DNA of 64,000 nt, from NCBI GenBank assembly GCA_024509875.1, contig JAMPIV010010562.1, positions 450,501-514,500 of the forward strand, in the 5' to 3' direction. Positions 1 to 11,544 of the stretch are shown piece after piece (position 1 is the first letter of the stretch; every line of letters starts with the position of its first letter). Made by a program: the position numbers and the translations under genes. Source of the DNA: Oreohelix idahoensis (Eukaryota > Mollusca > Gastropoda > Stylommatophora > Oreohelicidae). The notes beneath the pieces are model-generated. The model worked only from the letters and a program-made list of their open reading frames with translations. It was not told the DNA's origin and made no database searches.

Positions 1-1899
1 GGTCCACTCGAAGCTTTGTTAAGAACGTGGACTGATGAAAAGGCAGAGGAAAACATTACATCTTCATACCAATATGTGAATGAGCTGACCACTCGTTTAA
101 AAACTGGCTGGAAACTTGCCAATGAAAATTTGAAACAAGCCAGGAAGAAACATGCTGCCTATTATAACAGGAAGGCGAAAGACAGAGATTTGGCTGTGGG
201 AGAGAAGGTACTGCTTCTTCTCCCCGGGAGTCAGAATAAGTTACAAATTGGATGGCAGGGTCCATATACAGTTCTAGAGAAGGTGTCTAGAACAAATTAT
301 AAGATAGATAAGAAAGGGAAAGAAAAAATCTATCATGTGAATCTCCTGAAGAAATATTTGGAAAGAGAACATCAGGAAGAGACACACTTGTTGACCTTGT
401 CCATCGCCATGGAGATGAAAAAGGAACCACTTTCATCATTTGAATATCCATTACACCCCTGTGAGACAGCAGCACAGGTGAAAATCAGTACACATTTAAC
501 GAAAACTCAGAAAGAGAGAGTGCAACAGGTTCTAAATAATCATGCAGAGGTGTTAACAGACCGACCAGGGCATACAAACCTATTGGAATATGATATGAAA
601 CTGATAGACCCCACACCTGTCTGTATGAAACCATATTCGATTCCGTTTGCTAAGGAGAAAGCTTTGAAGGAAGAGATAGACTATCTGTTGAAGGAAGGAA
701 TTATTTCGCACAGTGAATCTTCGTATAGTTCCGGTGTTGTACTCTTAAGGAAGCCCTCTGGAGAACATAGACTCTGTATAGATTACAGGAGACTGAATGC
801 TATTACAGAAGGACAGGTGGATCCATTGCCGGATACAAATCAGCTGTTTGCCAGACTAAATAAAGCTAAATATTTCTCAAAAGTGGATCTGAGTAAAGGA
901 TACTATCAGATTCCAGTAAAGCCTGAGGTTAGACCAAACCTAGCTTTTAGTACCTCAGAAGGACACTATGAGTTTAATAGATTGCCATTTGGATTGAAGA
1001 ATGCGCCTAGTGTCTTCTCTAGAATGATGAGAAAATTATTGGACCCTCTGAATAATCCATGTATAACAAATTTCATGGATGATATCCTTATAGCAACAGA
1101 AACATTTGAGGAACACATTGACTCTCTGAACATGCTGTTTAATCGACTTAGGGAGGCAAATTTAACAGCCCGACCAACCAAATGTTGCGTTGGATGTAAA
1201 GAATTGGAATTTTTGGGACACACAGTTTATCAGGGAAACATGACCCCTGACCCAAAGAATTTAGAGAAACGACAGAAAGCCCCGAGACCACAAACCAAGA
1301 AGGACGTGAGATCCTTTGTCTCATTATGTGGTTTCTACCAGAAGTATATCAAAAACTTTAATTCCATATGTGCACCGTTAACTGATTTGACACGTAAAGG
1401 ACATCCAGATCGCATTACATGGACACCACAATGTGAAATGGCTTACCAAGAATTGAAGGAAAAGCTCACAAGTAAACCTATTTTGAAATTACCTGACTTA
1501 AGTCAAGAATTCATTGTAAGGACGGATGCCAGTAATATTGGGTTAGGTGCAACTCTACTACAGAAGTCAGATGCATTGGATGGGGAATTAAGCCCAGTGG
1601 CATATGCTAGCAGAAAGTTGAATAAAGCTGAAATCAACTACTCAACTAGCGAAAAAGAATGTCTTGCAGTAATATGGGCAATAAAGAAATTCAATATTTA
1701 TCTGTATGGGAAGGCATTTAAGTTGCAAACGGACCACAAACCTTTATCGTTTCTAGCACAGGCTAGGTTACTCCGTTGGTCTTTACTTTTGGCTCCATAT
1801 AATTTTAGCATTGAGTATATATCTGGAAAAACAAATTTGGGAGCGGATTTTTTAAGCCGCCATCCGTGTGATGAGAATCACCCTAAATCCCAGAAATAA
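1..1899 (+). CDS. pol: Gmr1-like Ty3/gypsy copy A: integrase C-terminus, RT and RNase H (5' cut by window)
   Basis: Open from the first base of the window to a TAA. The first ~155 codons match the C-terminal part of the integrase of copy B and include a GPY-type module (GWQGPYTVLEK). The RT follows directly: VVLLRKPSGEHRLCIDYRRL, the aspartate of FSKVDLSKGYYQIPV, and the catalytic FMDD at codons 358-361. RNase H then shows VRTDASNIGLGA, the acidic STSEKECL, TDHKPL and GADFLSR, and the frame stops about 13 residues later. Integrase therefore precedes RT, and none follows RNase H, unlike canonical Ty3/gypsy pol. Compared with copy B a few residues are missing just before ARLLRW in RNase H. No stop interrupts the visible frame, so this copy may be fairly recent. 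The true start lies outside the window; no internal codon should be taken as the start. Confidence 0.93.
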   Translation, partial: GPLEALLRTWTDEKAEENITSSYQYVNELTTRLKTGWKLANENLKQARKKHAAYYNRKAKDRDLAVGEKVLLLLPGSQNKLQIGWQGPYTVLEKVSRTNYKIDKKGKEKIYHVNLLKKYLEREHQEETHLLTLSIAMEMKKEPLSSFEYPLHPCETAAQVKISTHLTKTQKERVQQVLNNHAEVLTDRPGHTNLLEYDMKLIDPTPVCMKPYSIPFAKEKALKEEIDYLLKEGIISHSESSYSSGVVLLRKPSGEHRLCIDYRRLNAITEGQVDPLPDTNQLFARLNKAKYFSKVDLSKGYYQIPVKPEVRPNLAFSTSEGHYEFNRLPFGLKNAPSVFSRMMRKLLDPLNNPCITNFMDDILIATETFEEHIDSLNMLFNRLREANLTARPTKCCVGCKELEFLGHTVYQGNMTPDPKNLEKRQKAPRPQTKKDVRSFVSLCGFYQKYIKNFNSICAPLTDLTRKGHPDRITWTPQCEMAYQELKEKLTSKPILKLPDLSQEFIVRTDASNIGLGATLLQKSDALDGELSPVAYASRKLNKAEINYSTSEKECLAVIWAIKKFNIYLYGKAFKLQTDHKPLSFLAQARLLRWSLLLAPYNFSIEYISGKTNLGADFLSRHPCDENHPKSQK

Positions 1900-1952
1900 T
1901 AATAAATTTCTCTATGTGTATATAGAATAAAGGACTGACATATAATGTCTGT

Positions 1953-1966
1953 TTTAAGAGGGGAGG
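1953..1966 (+). promoter_or_regulatory. Polypurine tract of copy A
   Basis: A purine-rich run (aagaggggagg) lies 54 bases after the pol stop and directly before TGTCGTG, the presumed first bases of the 3' LTR. It would prime plus-strand DNA synthesis in reverse transcription. Copies B, D and F have the same arrangement. Confidence 0.7.
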
Positions 1967-3955
1967 TGTCGTGAAATATTCTAATCCACATATATAAATT
2001 ATCAGGTAAATATAAAGCCTAACAAATAAATTCTAATAAAGAAAAGAGCAATGGTAAAATAACAGTGCAGTCACAAAGAATGTACTCGAAATCCCCCTTT
2101 GTTTTATGCTTCGTCTGCAAATTGTAACGTTTCCACGTTAAATATAAGCCACTGCATAAATACAAGCGTTTCCACAACACATTAAAACGGGTATTGCATT
2201 TCTAAGAAAAACATTGAGAGGCACACTGCGTAATGACCTAAATTAATCCTAACATTAATTATACTACGTTACCAAAACGAACGAACAGATGGACTCAAAT
2301 AGAAAGAATTGAGGGCTGAAAATCAGGAACGCATGCAACACTAAACACGTGTCTCGCTATTAATGCCACCCCCAACTCGCGTCGCGCGATACACAATTAC
2401 TACTATCACGCGTGTATAGCCACATGCACTAACTTTTTTTTCAGACGGACAGTGATAAAAACACTAACCTTCCCAGAGTTAGGTTTTAAAATCCTGAAAA
2501 ACGCTTATTAGAAAAGATAACATTAGATGGGTTTACGTTTGAAAACATTACAGTACCCAGACAGCACATCTTCGAAACAGGAGGTAGAAGAAATTGCATA
2601 TTTTGAACGCAGCCACTTAGCTCTTTTAAATTTGTATATTTGGGTTCCTTAGGGCTTGCTGACAAAGAATATGTAAAACATTACGCAAATAGTCTAGGAA
2701 TTAATAAATTATAACCAAAATAAAATAGTGGGGATGCCTGACAGCATGAAATCATTTCTGCTCATAAAATTTTTTTATAACGTGTTTGAAAAAAACCTTA
2801 CGTTACGGAAATAGCCTACCATGTTAACTCCTAATTGATTGGAGCGCAACAAATATAAGACTAAACACGATTGGTCGGGCTATAAATACTATCTTGCGTT
2901 GTTATGGAAAACGAATAGAAGGGGTACTTTTTTGAAAAGATGTGGAGACGTGGTTTCATTGGGTAGAGCTGCGAATATACTTTATTCAGAGCGTCTGTTC
3001 ATTGCCACATCTTGTAATAAACCTACTAAGAAGCAGTACGTTGAGCACCAGTGTATATTTTATATAAAATAAAGCCTGGAACATCGGCAGATCGGAGTTG
3101 TGCTATATCCATTGCCAGTCAACGAAACTGTTTATTATTCTATGAATTGTGGTAAGCTTGAAATATTCAATATCTTTTAATGAAAATTGAATGTAAATTG
3201 TTAATTTATGCCTGTATATATGTGTAGTTCAGTAGCAAACATGATGTAAAGCCTATAATGCTCCAGCCTGAACAGAAGGTGTCGGAGGAAAGTAAAACGG
3301 CATGGAATGGCCAAACAGTACACTGACACCTAGATTATTGATTAGACAGAAATAATGCTGGAATTGCAGAGGCGTAGTAACCATTAGGGAGGGAAATACT
3401 GGTATAAAGTATTTCAGATGAAGCTGACAGTTGGCCTAACGCTCTGAACTCAATGTTTGTGATGTATTGTGCTCAGTGTAGAACTAGAGTATCAATTAGT
3501 TATGAAGTAGAAGGTACATCCTTCTTGTTTTCAGGGACTGTGGTCTTAACGTTATTGAGCAGCACCTGGTCAGAGCTTTGCTGAAGCCAGAGGTGGACAG
3601 CATACTCCTTGGTCCATATAGCAACCAGTGGAGTGGCTCCAGAGCTCATTGAAGTGATCGAACAGAGAGTCTTTTTCTGCAGTCATCACGCAAGATAAGA
3701 GAGTGTGGCCATGGAGCTCAACATTATGTACCCCCATCTTAAAATGACAGTGTAAAATACAATTAAGAGGGGAATTTAATTGTTTTAATATCAGGAACTG
3801 AGAACATCTCCAATACTAGTTCCAATAAAGACAAACTATTGAAGTCATGATGACAAATACCAACAGAGCTTGAACAAAACAAAACCAGTATTACCTCATA
3901 TTACTACTACACAACTAACACACATAGGATACTATTAAAAATAGATGTCACTACA
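1967..3955 (+). repeat. 3' LTR of copy A (right end uncertain)
   Basis: Begins TGTCGTGAAAT immediately after the polypurine tract; the LTRs of B and D begin TGTAGTGAA. A polyadenylation-like ataaaataaagcc lies near 3065. The right end is not proven: the heptamer CACTACA at 3949-3955 equals the terminal heptamer of copy B's LTRs and would give a ~2 kb LTR. No second LTR of this copy is in the window for comparison. Small open frames inside it look random. Confidence 0.45.
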
Positions 3956-5149
3956 AGATTCATATTAATAAATTCTGTACATATAACTTGTAATTAAAAT
4001 TGATTGTGATTCCTGGTTCCTTTGTATTTGAATCAGGACACATATACATTCATGACAGCAATGAATACATATTGTTATTTGAAAAGTTATCAGTGACTCC
4101 TTTAAGATATCCTTGTAGAGTGTTTTATGTATGTGAGTGTCACAGTGTTGTCAAGTGTAGTGGAATAAATTAAATTGTTTATCTGTCTGTTGTTGTTTTG
4201 ACTTACACTTCATCATACACATACCCTAGACATATAACGTAGTCATCACACTATTCCAGAATAATTCTGACTGAGGTATACATATGTGGCAGCAAGTAAG
4301 GTTATATATAATACACTACTCTTATTAGATATATATATACCTTCACAGCTGATCTCAGTCAGTACACTAAGTCCCCTATAAATATTTATAACATCCCACT
4401 TTACCACAACAGACACGCTTAAAGTAGACCCTCTGTGACGTGGGATTTTCTATTTTAAGACACCTCTCAACCTAGACCCGCTATGCAAACACATAAATAA
4501 TATGTAACATAAATACATAAATCATGTAAATACATAGGATGTAAATATAATGTGTTGCAAGGAAGGCTCAATTAAGTGATACAATGGTACAGTCCAAGAC
4601 ACAAACTGCCACTTATCTTAACGAAATTTCTGGCATTAAGTACTATAAAGTTCAACACAAGGTAGCAACAAGAAGATCCACCGTTGAAACAACTGCAACA
4701 ATGACAATCGAGTGGACTTCGGCGTAGACAAGCAACAACGGTTAGGACCAGAAGATCCAACGCTGATGTGTAGCAATGTCTGTACAACGTAAGATGTCAA
4801 CAAGCGCTGACCTAGTTACTGCATACGCTTGACAGGTCACGTGACAAAAGTGCTCAGTTGCTGACATCGACTGTAGACTTGTACTGCTGTAAGGTGTACG
4901 TGTGTCGCATGAGGCGACAGGAAACAATCTGGTATCAGTAGCTGACTTCTATGCAATGTCCACTGTGCAGGTTAGACCCAGAAATCTGGCCTACCACATT
5001 GATAAGGGGCTGTACTGCCTCCACATTGATAAATGTTCTCTTGATGTAGAATGAATGTATTGTAGCGTTGTGTGTCAATCCCAATGTTACTTGTATGCCA
5101 CTGTTAGAGCTGGGCACACAGTAGAATGGTCAACTCGTTCCGACACAGT
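3956..5149. other. Unassigned AT-rich intergenic DNA
   Basis: No recognisable coding region. Short frames between 4570 and 5120 on the minus strand match no family I know. The right part may be the internal (post-LTR) remnant of the minus-strand LTR-X element at 5150, because that copy carries a primer-site-like GGTGACC just past its end. Confidence 0.4.
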
Positions 5150-5477
5150 GTTAAGTATTTAGGTCACCTTGTTCGTCAAGTGTTGAGGCGCTGACAAGGG
5201 ACAGTGTTGACATAGAGTGAGAGTGTAGATGTAAGTTACGCGAATGGGTGTACAGTTCTGTTAAGTTGACAGGTCACTCACTCAATCATAGCTGGAAGTC
5301 AATAAAGTGTAGACTACTGATGACGTTTCATACATTTAATAATGGACGCACTCGAACGTCACAGATACAGTCACTTGAACAGGTTGGCAAAACATTGCAT
5401 GCTTGAAAATGATCTACGACATCAAATTTGCATTCGTATTTAATGTGGATACAACAGAACGTTAGTAGACAGTCACA
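5150..5477 (-). repeat. LTR-X copy, 3' part, split by insertion of copy B
   Basis: The reverse complement matches the end of the plus-strand LTR-X copy near 35500-35565 (shared gtcagcgcct and ggtgacc(c/t)aaata) and the minus copy at 44776 (gttgaggcgct followed by gttgacata). The rest of the same LTR resumes at 14192 beyond copy B. TCACA at 5473-5477 is the left copy of B's target duplication. The GGTGACC at its end resembles a tRNA primer-binding site, so this may be an LTR plus the start of an internal region. Confidence 0.55.
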
Positions 5478-7627
5478 TGTAGTGGTGTTGATGGTATTGT
5501 ATGATGGTGATATTACTAAATGTAATTGTATGAGGCCAGCTGTGAAGGCTCCTGAGATAAAATGTAGTTGTGAATTGTCAGAAGGCCTTTCTTGCTACCA
5601 CTACGACCTCACACTTAATTTTTTTTAATGAATGTGGCTACGTAAAGTGTCTAGGGTTATGATATGTAGTGTGGTGTAATAGGTTATAGATATAATAATA
5701 ATAATAATAAATTCTTTAAGCACCAAACACGGCGCATAAGGCAGAAACCAGTGCTCACCAGGTTGTTCGTTGTGACGCCACTCCTCTTAGCTCTTGCACA
5801 TTATTTAGGCCCAACGTTCTTCCTTCTCTTATTATTGATCTTCTGAGTGTTTCTTTTGGTCTTCCTTTTTTCCTCTTACCCTCAGGAACCCAAGTGAGCG
5901 CCTGTAGTGGTATTCTGTTGTTTTGCATTCGTAGGACATGACCGATATAAGACCATCGTCTTTTCCTTATATAGTCGGAGACATATTTCTGCCTAGAGTC
6001 TTCTCTTATTTGTCGATTAGTCTTGAATTCTTTCCAACTGATGTTCATGAGTTTTCAAATAATATTAATAAATGTTAAAATACACTGAACTAACTCACGT
6101 GTGTAAATTTTTTGATAAAATTATATTACATTTATTTTGTTCTGGATCAATTTTTTAGGTTGACCAGACTTAAAAAGATTTAGAGATTATGAAAGAAATG
6201 CATGGAATATTATATCATAAATGCAATAGTGTACATATATATGTACTATACTAGTTAGTTTTATTAAAATGTTCTAGTAGTCATCTACTTGGGAGGATAG
6301 TTACTGTTTGTGCTGTTGGGGTGGCCTCATCACACCTGTCTATATTGACTACCCAGTGTCCAGAAAATGGTGGGAATTTTTATGGGGGTATTAGTAACTA
6401 AACTGCGTTGGTGAATGTCCAGCAGACCAGAGGCTCACTCATCTCGTCGTTGTAGCTCTGGTGCTGAAAACTGATGGTCCCACCTCTCCGTGCTGGCGGG
6501 CAATAATGGTGGTCTCTGTCACAAGTACTGCACAGATACACTCGAGTAAAGTCACCAACTGAATAGTCACTGCTTTGTTGACAACAGAAACTCGCAGCTC
6601 AGATTATGAATAAATAACACAGAATTGCTAGCAAAACTCAGCTGAGCTGCTGGCTATAGTATGGCGTCCCTAAATTTATTACACTTTCTTTCATATGGAA
6701 ATCACCACACTTTAAAATCTGTGTCTATCACTGAACAACTATTGAGAAATGACCCCACTTTCGCGTCTGAGCGCTAATGATATGATTGTCTGTGGCCAAT
6801 CACTGCCTAGGTTTATTTTAATTTCAAATTTCCTACCATAAAGTCATTTCAGTCATGCTTCAGTCAAGTATGGATGGTTATCTGTTAGTCTGTCCGTCTC
6901 TACTTGTGTTTCTACAAAATGTACTTGATTTTTGAACCAACCTTTCTCTCCCCTCCAAAATTTTGTCGTTAAAAGTTATATTTAGACACAGCTACCACCC
7001 AAAACCCTCTCCTCCATACTAAGTAAATTTGAACACCTGCGTTTCGAGGTCGTGTTTTTTTGTGCAATTAGCGACACTTTTAGATTCAATACAGTCTTTT
7101 GTCATTATCTTCAATATTATCTATCCGTCTGTAAAATTAAGACCATATTAGTTCACTGCTCAGAATAGGCCATCCGGCCAGCTAATTTTTATATTCCTAA
7201 CATTAATATTAAGAAAAAAGTACTTTTTAAATTTTGTAATATTCCAAACATCTGCGTTTTAGCCGCTGAATTCAAATCAAGGGCTTGGTATCGCAAAAGC
7301 GTCCAATAAATGACTGTGGCGTAACAAATCTATGGTCCCTTCTGTCGAGTTGCTTACTTTTTATGTCAACTTGGGAAACGTGACTTTTCTCCGTTTCCCC
7401 CCCAATTGCGTCTCCTTAGCCTTTCTAGTCTCACGCAATCTTTCCAGTCATATTTTTTTCCTTTTTGATCCGCCGTTCCCCTCCTGTCTAGCAAGTCAAT
7501 TATTATGGAGGATGATGACCCGCGGTCTAGGCGATCATGTACATCAGCAGCCTACGCATTATGTTTTTATCCTTAAATGTTATCTTTGGAGATATTTTAC
7601 CGTTGTATCTCTGTCAATTTCACTACA
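5478..7627 (-). repeat. 3' LTR of copy B (with LINE insertion)
   Basis: Aligns nearly base for base with 12364-14191 except for the LINE insert at 5695-6057 and a C-rich stretch near 7396 that is shorter than in the other LTR. Both ends carry the terminal heptamers TGTAGTG and CACTACA. The many small open frames in it are not genes; their counterparts in the other LTR are disrupted. Confidence 0.9.
5695..6057 (-). mobile_element. 5'-truncated LINE insertion in the LTR, C-terminus of its ORF
   Basis: The codons from 6048 to 5755 encode the C-terminal tail typical of many invertebrate LINE ORF2 proteins: RRWSYIGHVLRM, then WVPEGKRKKGRPKETLRR, then a stop. The 3' end in LINE orientation is an ATT-type simple repeat (taataataat on the plus strand at 5694-5712), as in LINEs with short tandem tails. 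The other LTR lacks this insert and instead has about 22 bases (12581-12602), so insertion went with a small target deletion and not an obvious duplication. The upstream RT domain is absent, so this is a dead fragment. Confidence 0.85.
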
Positions 7628-7641
7628 CATCTCCCCACTTG
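7628..7641 (-). promoter_or_regulatory. Polypurine tract of copy B
   Basis: On the minus strand caagtggggagatg directly precedes the 3' LTR start TGTAGTG. It lies about 75 bases past the pol stop. Confidence 0.7.
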
Positions 7642-7714
7642 AAAACATGCCTATGGCAAGTTCCAAAACCAGCGATACACATAGGTAAAATTACTCCTCA
7701 CGTCTGCCACTACT

Positions 7715-10700
7715 CTAATTTTGATCACAGGGGTGCCGACTGAGGAAATCTGCACCGACATTCAATTTGCCTGGGATATATTGGATACTAAACTGATAAG
7801 GTTGAAGCAATAAAGACCACCTCAGCAATCTTGCGTTTTCATGCTTAGCCTGAGACAAGAACACGAGAGGCTGATGGTCCGTCTCCACCACAAATGTCCT
7901 ACCATACAGATAGATTTGAAACTTCTTTATTGCCCAGATTAACGCTAAACATTCTTTTTCGCTTGTGGAGTATCCTTGTTCCGCCTTATTCAATTTGCGG
8001 CTTGCATAAGCGACTGGTTTCAGTTCCCCATCAGGTGAAGATGATCTTTGCAACAAAGCCCCTCCGAGTCCTACATTACTTGCATCGGTTCTTAAGACAA
8101 AGTCCTGTGTCAAATCAGGCAGTTTGAGAATAGGCTTGCTAGTGAGTTTTTCCTTTAACTCTTGGAACGCTAGTTCACATTGTGCAGTCCAAATAATTTT
8201 ATCTGGAAGTCCCTTGCGAGTCAGATCAGTCAGAGGAGCACAAATAGCGTTAAAATTTTTGATGTATTTCTGATAAAATCCGCATAACGACACGAATGAT
8301 CGCACGTCCTTTTTTGTTTGTGGCCTAGGTGCTCTCTGCAGTTTTTCCAAGTTCTTAGGATCAGGGGTCATATTACCCTGATATACAGTGTGTCCCAAGA
8401 ATTCCAACTCTTTGCATCCAATACAACATTTTGTTGGCCTAGCAGTTAAGTTCGCCTCCCGAAGTCTATCAAACAACATCTCCAGAGCTTCAATGTGTTC
8501 TTCAAATGTCTCTGTGGCGACGAGAATATCATCCATGAAATTCGTGATACATGGGTTATTCAGGGGATCCAACAATTTTCGCATCATCCTTGAAAACACA
8601 CTCGGAGCATTTTTCAGTCCGAATGGTAGCATATTGAATTCATAATGTCCATCCGAAGTGCTAAAAGCCAAATAAGGTCTCACTTCAGGCTTCACTGGGA
8701 TCTGGTAATAGCCTTTACTAAGATCCACCTTTGAAAAGTATTTTGCCTTGTTCAGTCTGGCAAATAACTGTTTTGTGTCTGGTAATGGATCCACTTGTCC
8801 TTCTGTGACAGCATTCAGTTTCCTGTAATCTATGCACAGTCTGTGTTCCCCAGACGGTTTTCTCAACAAAACGACACTAGAACTAAAAGATGATTCACTG
8901 TGCGAAATAATCCCCTCCTTCAACAAATACTCTATTTCTTCCTTCAATGCCTTCTCCTTCGCGAACGGAATAGAATAGGCTCTCATACAGATTGGGTTTG
9001 AGTCTACCAGTTTCATGTCATACTGTAGCAAATTTGTATGGCCTGGTTTATCTGTTAATACATCTGTATGTTCCTCCAGAACTTGTTGAACTCTCTCCCT
9101 CTGGTTTTTAGTCAGGTGCTTACTGACTTTTACCTGTGCTGCTGTTTCACAAGGATGTAATGGGTATTCATGTGAGGTGAGTGGTTCCTTTTGCATCTGG
9201 GTTGCAATAGCCAAGGTCAATAAGGGGGTGCTTTCCTGGAGTGGTCTGTCCAGATACTTCTTTAACAGGTTTACATGATAAACTTTTTCCTTCCCCTTTT
9301 TGTCAATTTTATAGTTTGTTCTAGACACCTTCTCTAGAACCGTATATGGACCTTGCCAACCAATTTGTAATTTATTCTGGCTTCCGGGTAGTAGAAGCAG
9401 CACCTTCTCTCCGACTGCCAGTTCCCTGTCCTTTGCCTTCCTATTAAAATATGCTGCATGTTTCTTCCTGGCTTGTTTCAAATTATCATTTGCCAGTTTC
9501 CATCCAGCTTTCAAACGATTGGTCAGTTCGTTCACATATTGATAAGATGAGGTAACAGTCTCTTCCGCCTTCTCATCTGTCCAGGTCCTTAATAGAGCTT
9601 CTAATGGACCTTTTATTGGCCTCCCAAATAGCAGAGTTGCGGGAGCCATCCCGGTTGAACTATGTGGTACCTCCCGGTACGCAAACAATGCGGCGGGCAG
9701 GAATTGATCCCACAGATCCGGTTTTTCGTGTGCCAGCTTTCTCAGGATAGAAATGAGAGTCCCGTTGAACCTCTCTACCTGGCCGTTCCCTTGTGGATGG
9801 TACGGACTACAATGAAAGTGCCTGGCTTGAAATAGCTTAAAAACTTCTTCCGTTAGTTTCCCCTTGAACTGAGAACCATTATCCGTCAAGATTTGATGCG
9901 GGAATCCTAATCGGGTAAATATTGTAAGTAGTGCCTCTGCTACATGTTTTGAATCAATTGATGGCAGGGCTACCGCCTCTCCCCACATAGAACAAGTGTC
10001 CACCAGAGTAAGGATGTAACTGTTCCTCCTCTTGGTCCGAGTGAGAGGTCCTACAATATCCACTGCAACCCTCTCAAAAGGTGTTCCCACTATGGGCATT
10101 TCCCCTAGAGTTGCAGGAGCAGTCCAGTGCTTTGGAGCTACCCTTTGACATTCTGGGCAGGATTTGACATATCTTTTTATATCCTCCGTTATCCCTGGCC
10201 AGAAGTAATGACAAGCTATACGCTGTCCTGTGGCGCTGATCCCCATGTGACCACTGAAGGGAATCGCATGCCCGAGTTCCATCACTTTATCTCTATATGA
10301 AGTGGGAAGAACCAGCTGGTTGTGACCATTTGTTCCAGTTCCGGCCTTCCTGTATAAGAGTTTGTTCTTCATGAAATATTCCCCCTTGCTCGGAGGTGTG
10401 TGGCATTTGGGCAATTTTTTAAAACAGGGCTTGAGTGTCCTATCCTCAGCCTGCGCCTTCCTCATCTCCTCTGGATGAGCATTTATAGGTTCACCTTCTT
10501 CCTCCTTCTTCTGTGACCTGGTCTGCACTGTCGCCATGATCACAGGTTTCTCGGGATTCCCCAAGAAGACGTATCTACACCCCAATATCAGAGGGTAGAT
10601 TGGTTCATCTATCACTGCTGCTCTGATTTCTCCTTCCACATAGCGAGTTTTCACCGTTATCCTTGCGATGGGAAGTGTCATGAGTGGTATGTCCTTAGTC

Positions 10701-11530
10701 GCCCCTTGTATTTCCACTGTTTCTGTGGTATACTGACTTGGGTCCACTAGGCTAGACTTCACAACTGAATCATAATCCAAACCTGTATCATAAAGGCACC
10801 TTATGGTGACCCCATTACAAATAACATCCTCACAAACTGGGGGGTGATAAGGTTCCTGTTGTCCCTTAGGATTAACCTTTAATCTTTGCGTCCCCGACTT
10901 CATTGCAGCAATGTTTGAAGGTTTCCTTCTACAAAATTCGGTGTTATGGTTATCCTTCTTGCACCATTTACACCATCTTTTTCCTTGGTTCAACGGTTTT
11001 CTTTCATTGAACTTTTGGTCATTGAACTGTGAGTTTCTGTCGCGATAGTCATTTCTTGGCCGCTCAAAGTTTGTCCTACCTTTATTTCCCTGCTCTCTAT
11101 TATCAAATTTATTAAATTGCTGTGGAGCTTTAAAATTGTCTATGTGCTTCTTTTTAGCACCACTTACCTCTGCCTGAGCTGCCTGATACCTCTCAGCAAC
11201 ATTTAAAATTTCCCCCAACTTCTCTGCACCTTGTTCCATGAGAAATTTTCTCATGTCTGGAGCCATGGACTCTCTCAATTGCTCAATCATGATCATTTCT
11301 TTAAGATCTTGGGTCTTCCCCAGAGCCGTCCATTTCTCCAAATAGGTTTCTAGTCTAGCAGAGAATTGGTGGTATGTCTCCCCAGACAACAGTTTGGCAT
11401 TTCTAAATTTCTTACGATAAAATTCACAATTCTTCTCGTACCTTAATAACAAAGCCTGCTTTAACATGTCATAATTGTCTTGGTCTTCCCTGTTCATTTT
11501 GGCAAATACTTCATAAGAAGTACCTCTCAA
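7715..11530 (-). CDS. gag-pol: Copy B gag C-terminus + protease + integrase + RT + RNase H polyprotein
   Basis: 1271 codons in one frame. Residues 1-180: conserved gag core (YEKN, KKFRNAKL, ARLETYLEKWTALG). CCHC knuckle at C187, C190, H195, C200. Retropepsin-like protease with LYDTG (DTG at 248-250). Integrase HHCC finger at H421, H428, C458, C461 and a catalytic triad D491, D550, E586 (spacing 58 and 35). GPY-type module near 724-742. RT: D936 and FMDD at 998-1001. RNase H: D1149, E1193, D1218, D1261. The frame stops 7 residues after FLSR, so no integrase follows RNase H. This gives the order PR-IN-RT-RH, typical of Gmr1-group elements and of copia, while the RT and integrase sequences are gypsy-like. 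All catalytic residues I looked for are present. The upstream gag part is in another frame because of a GA slip. Confidence 0.95.
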   Translation of the reverse strand: MRGTSYEVFAKMNREDQDNYDMLKQALLLRYEKNCEFYRKKFRNAKLLSGETYHQFSARLETYLEKWTALGKTQDLKEMIMIEQLRESMAPDMRKFLMEQGAEKLGEILNVAERYQAAQAEVSGAKKKHIDNFKAPQQFNKFDNREQGNKGRTNFERPRNDYRDRNSQFNDQKFNERKPLNQGKRWCKWCKKDNHNTEFCRRKPSNIAAMKSGTQRLKVNPKGQQEPYHPPVCEDVICNGVTIRCLYDTGLDYDSVVKSSLVDPSQYTTETVEIQGATKDIPLMTLPIARITVKTRYVEGEIRAAVIDEPIYPLILGCRYVFLGNPEKPVIMATVQTRSQKKEEEGEPINAHPEEMRKAQAEDRTLKPCFKKLPKCHTPPSKGEYFMKNKLLYRKAGTGTNGHNQLVLPTSYRDKVMELGHAIPFSGHMGISATGQRIACHYFWPGITEDIKRYVKSCPECQRVAPKHWTAPATLGEMPIVGTPFERVAVDIVGPLTRTKRRNSYILTLVDTCSMWGEAVALPSIDSKHVAEALLTIFTRLGFPHQILTDNGSQFKGKLTEEVFKLFQARHFHCSPYHPQGNGQVERFNGTLISILRKLAHEKPDLWDQFLPAALFAYREVPHSSTGMAPATLLFGRPIKGPLEALLRTWTDEKAEETVTSSYQYVNELTNRLKAGWKLANDNLKQARKKHAAYFNRKAKDRELAVGEKVLLLLPGSQNKLQIGWQGPYTVLEKVSRTNYKIDKKGKEKVYHVNLLKKYLDRPLQESTPLLTLAIATQMQKEPLTSHEYPLHPCETAAQVKVSKHLTKNQRERVQQVLEEHTDVLTDKPGHTNLLQYDMKLVDSNPICMRAYSIPFAKEKALKEEIEYLLKEGIISHSESSFSSSVVLLRKPSGEHRLCIDYRKLNAVTEGQVDPLPDTKQLFARLNKAKYFSKVDLSKGYYQIPVKPEVRPYLAFSTSDGHYEFNMLPFGLKNAPSVFSRMMRKLLDPLNNPCITNFMDDILVATETFEEHIEALEMLFDRLREANLTARPTKCCIGCKELEFLGHTVYQGNMTPDPKNLEKLQRAPRPQTKKDVRSFVSLCGFYQKYIKNFNAICAPLTDLTRKGLPDKIIWTAQCELAFQELKEKLTSKPILKLPDLTQDFVLRTDASNVGLGGALLQRSSSPDGELKPVAYASRKLNKAEQGYSTSEKECLALIWAIKKFQIYLYGRTFVVETDHQPLVFLSQAKHENARLLRWSLLLQPYQFSIQYIPGKLNVGADFLSRHPCDQN

Positions 11531-11544
11531 TCCCTGTGATAGCT

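Noticed and set aside
2839..3072. 77-codon frame after copy A
   Set aside because: Inside the presumed LTR, no ATG (starts at TTG), no family resemblance.
7332..7743. Plus-strand frames of up to 118 codons
   Set aside because: They lie in the LTR of copy B and are broken in the other LTR.
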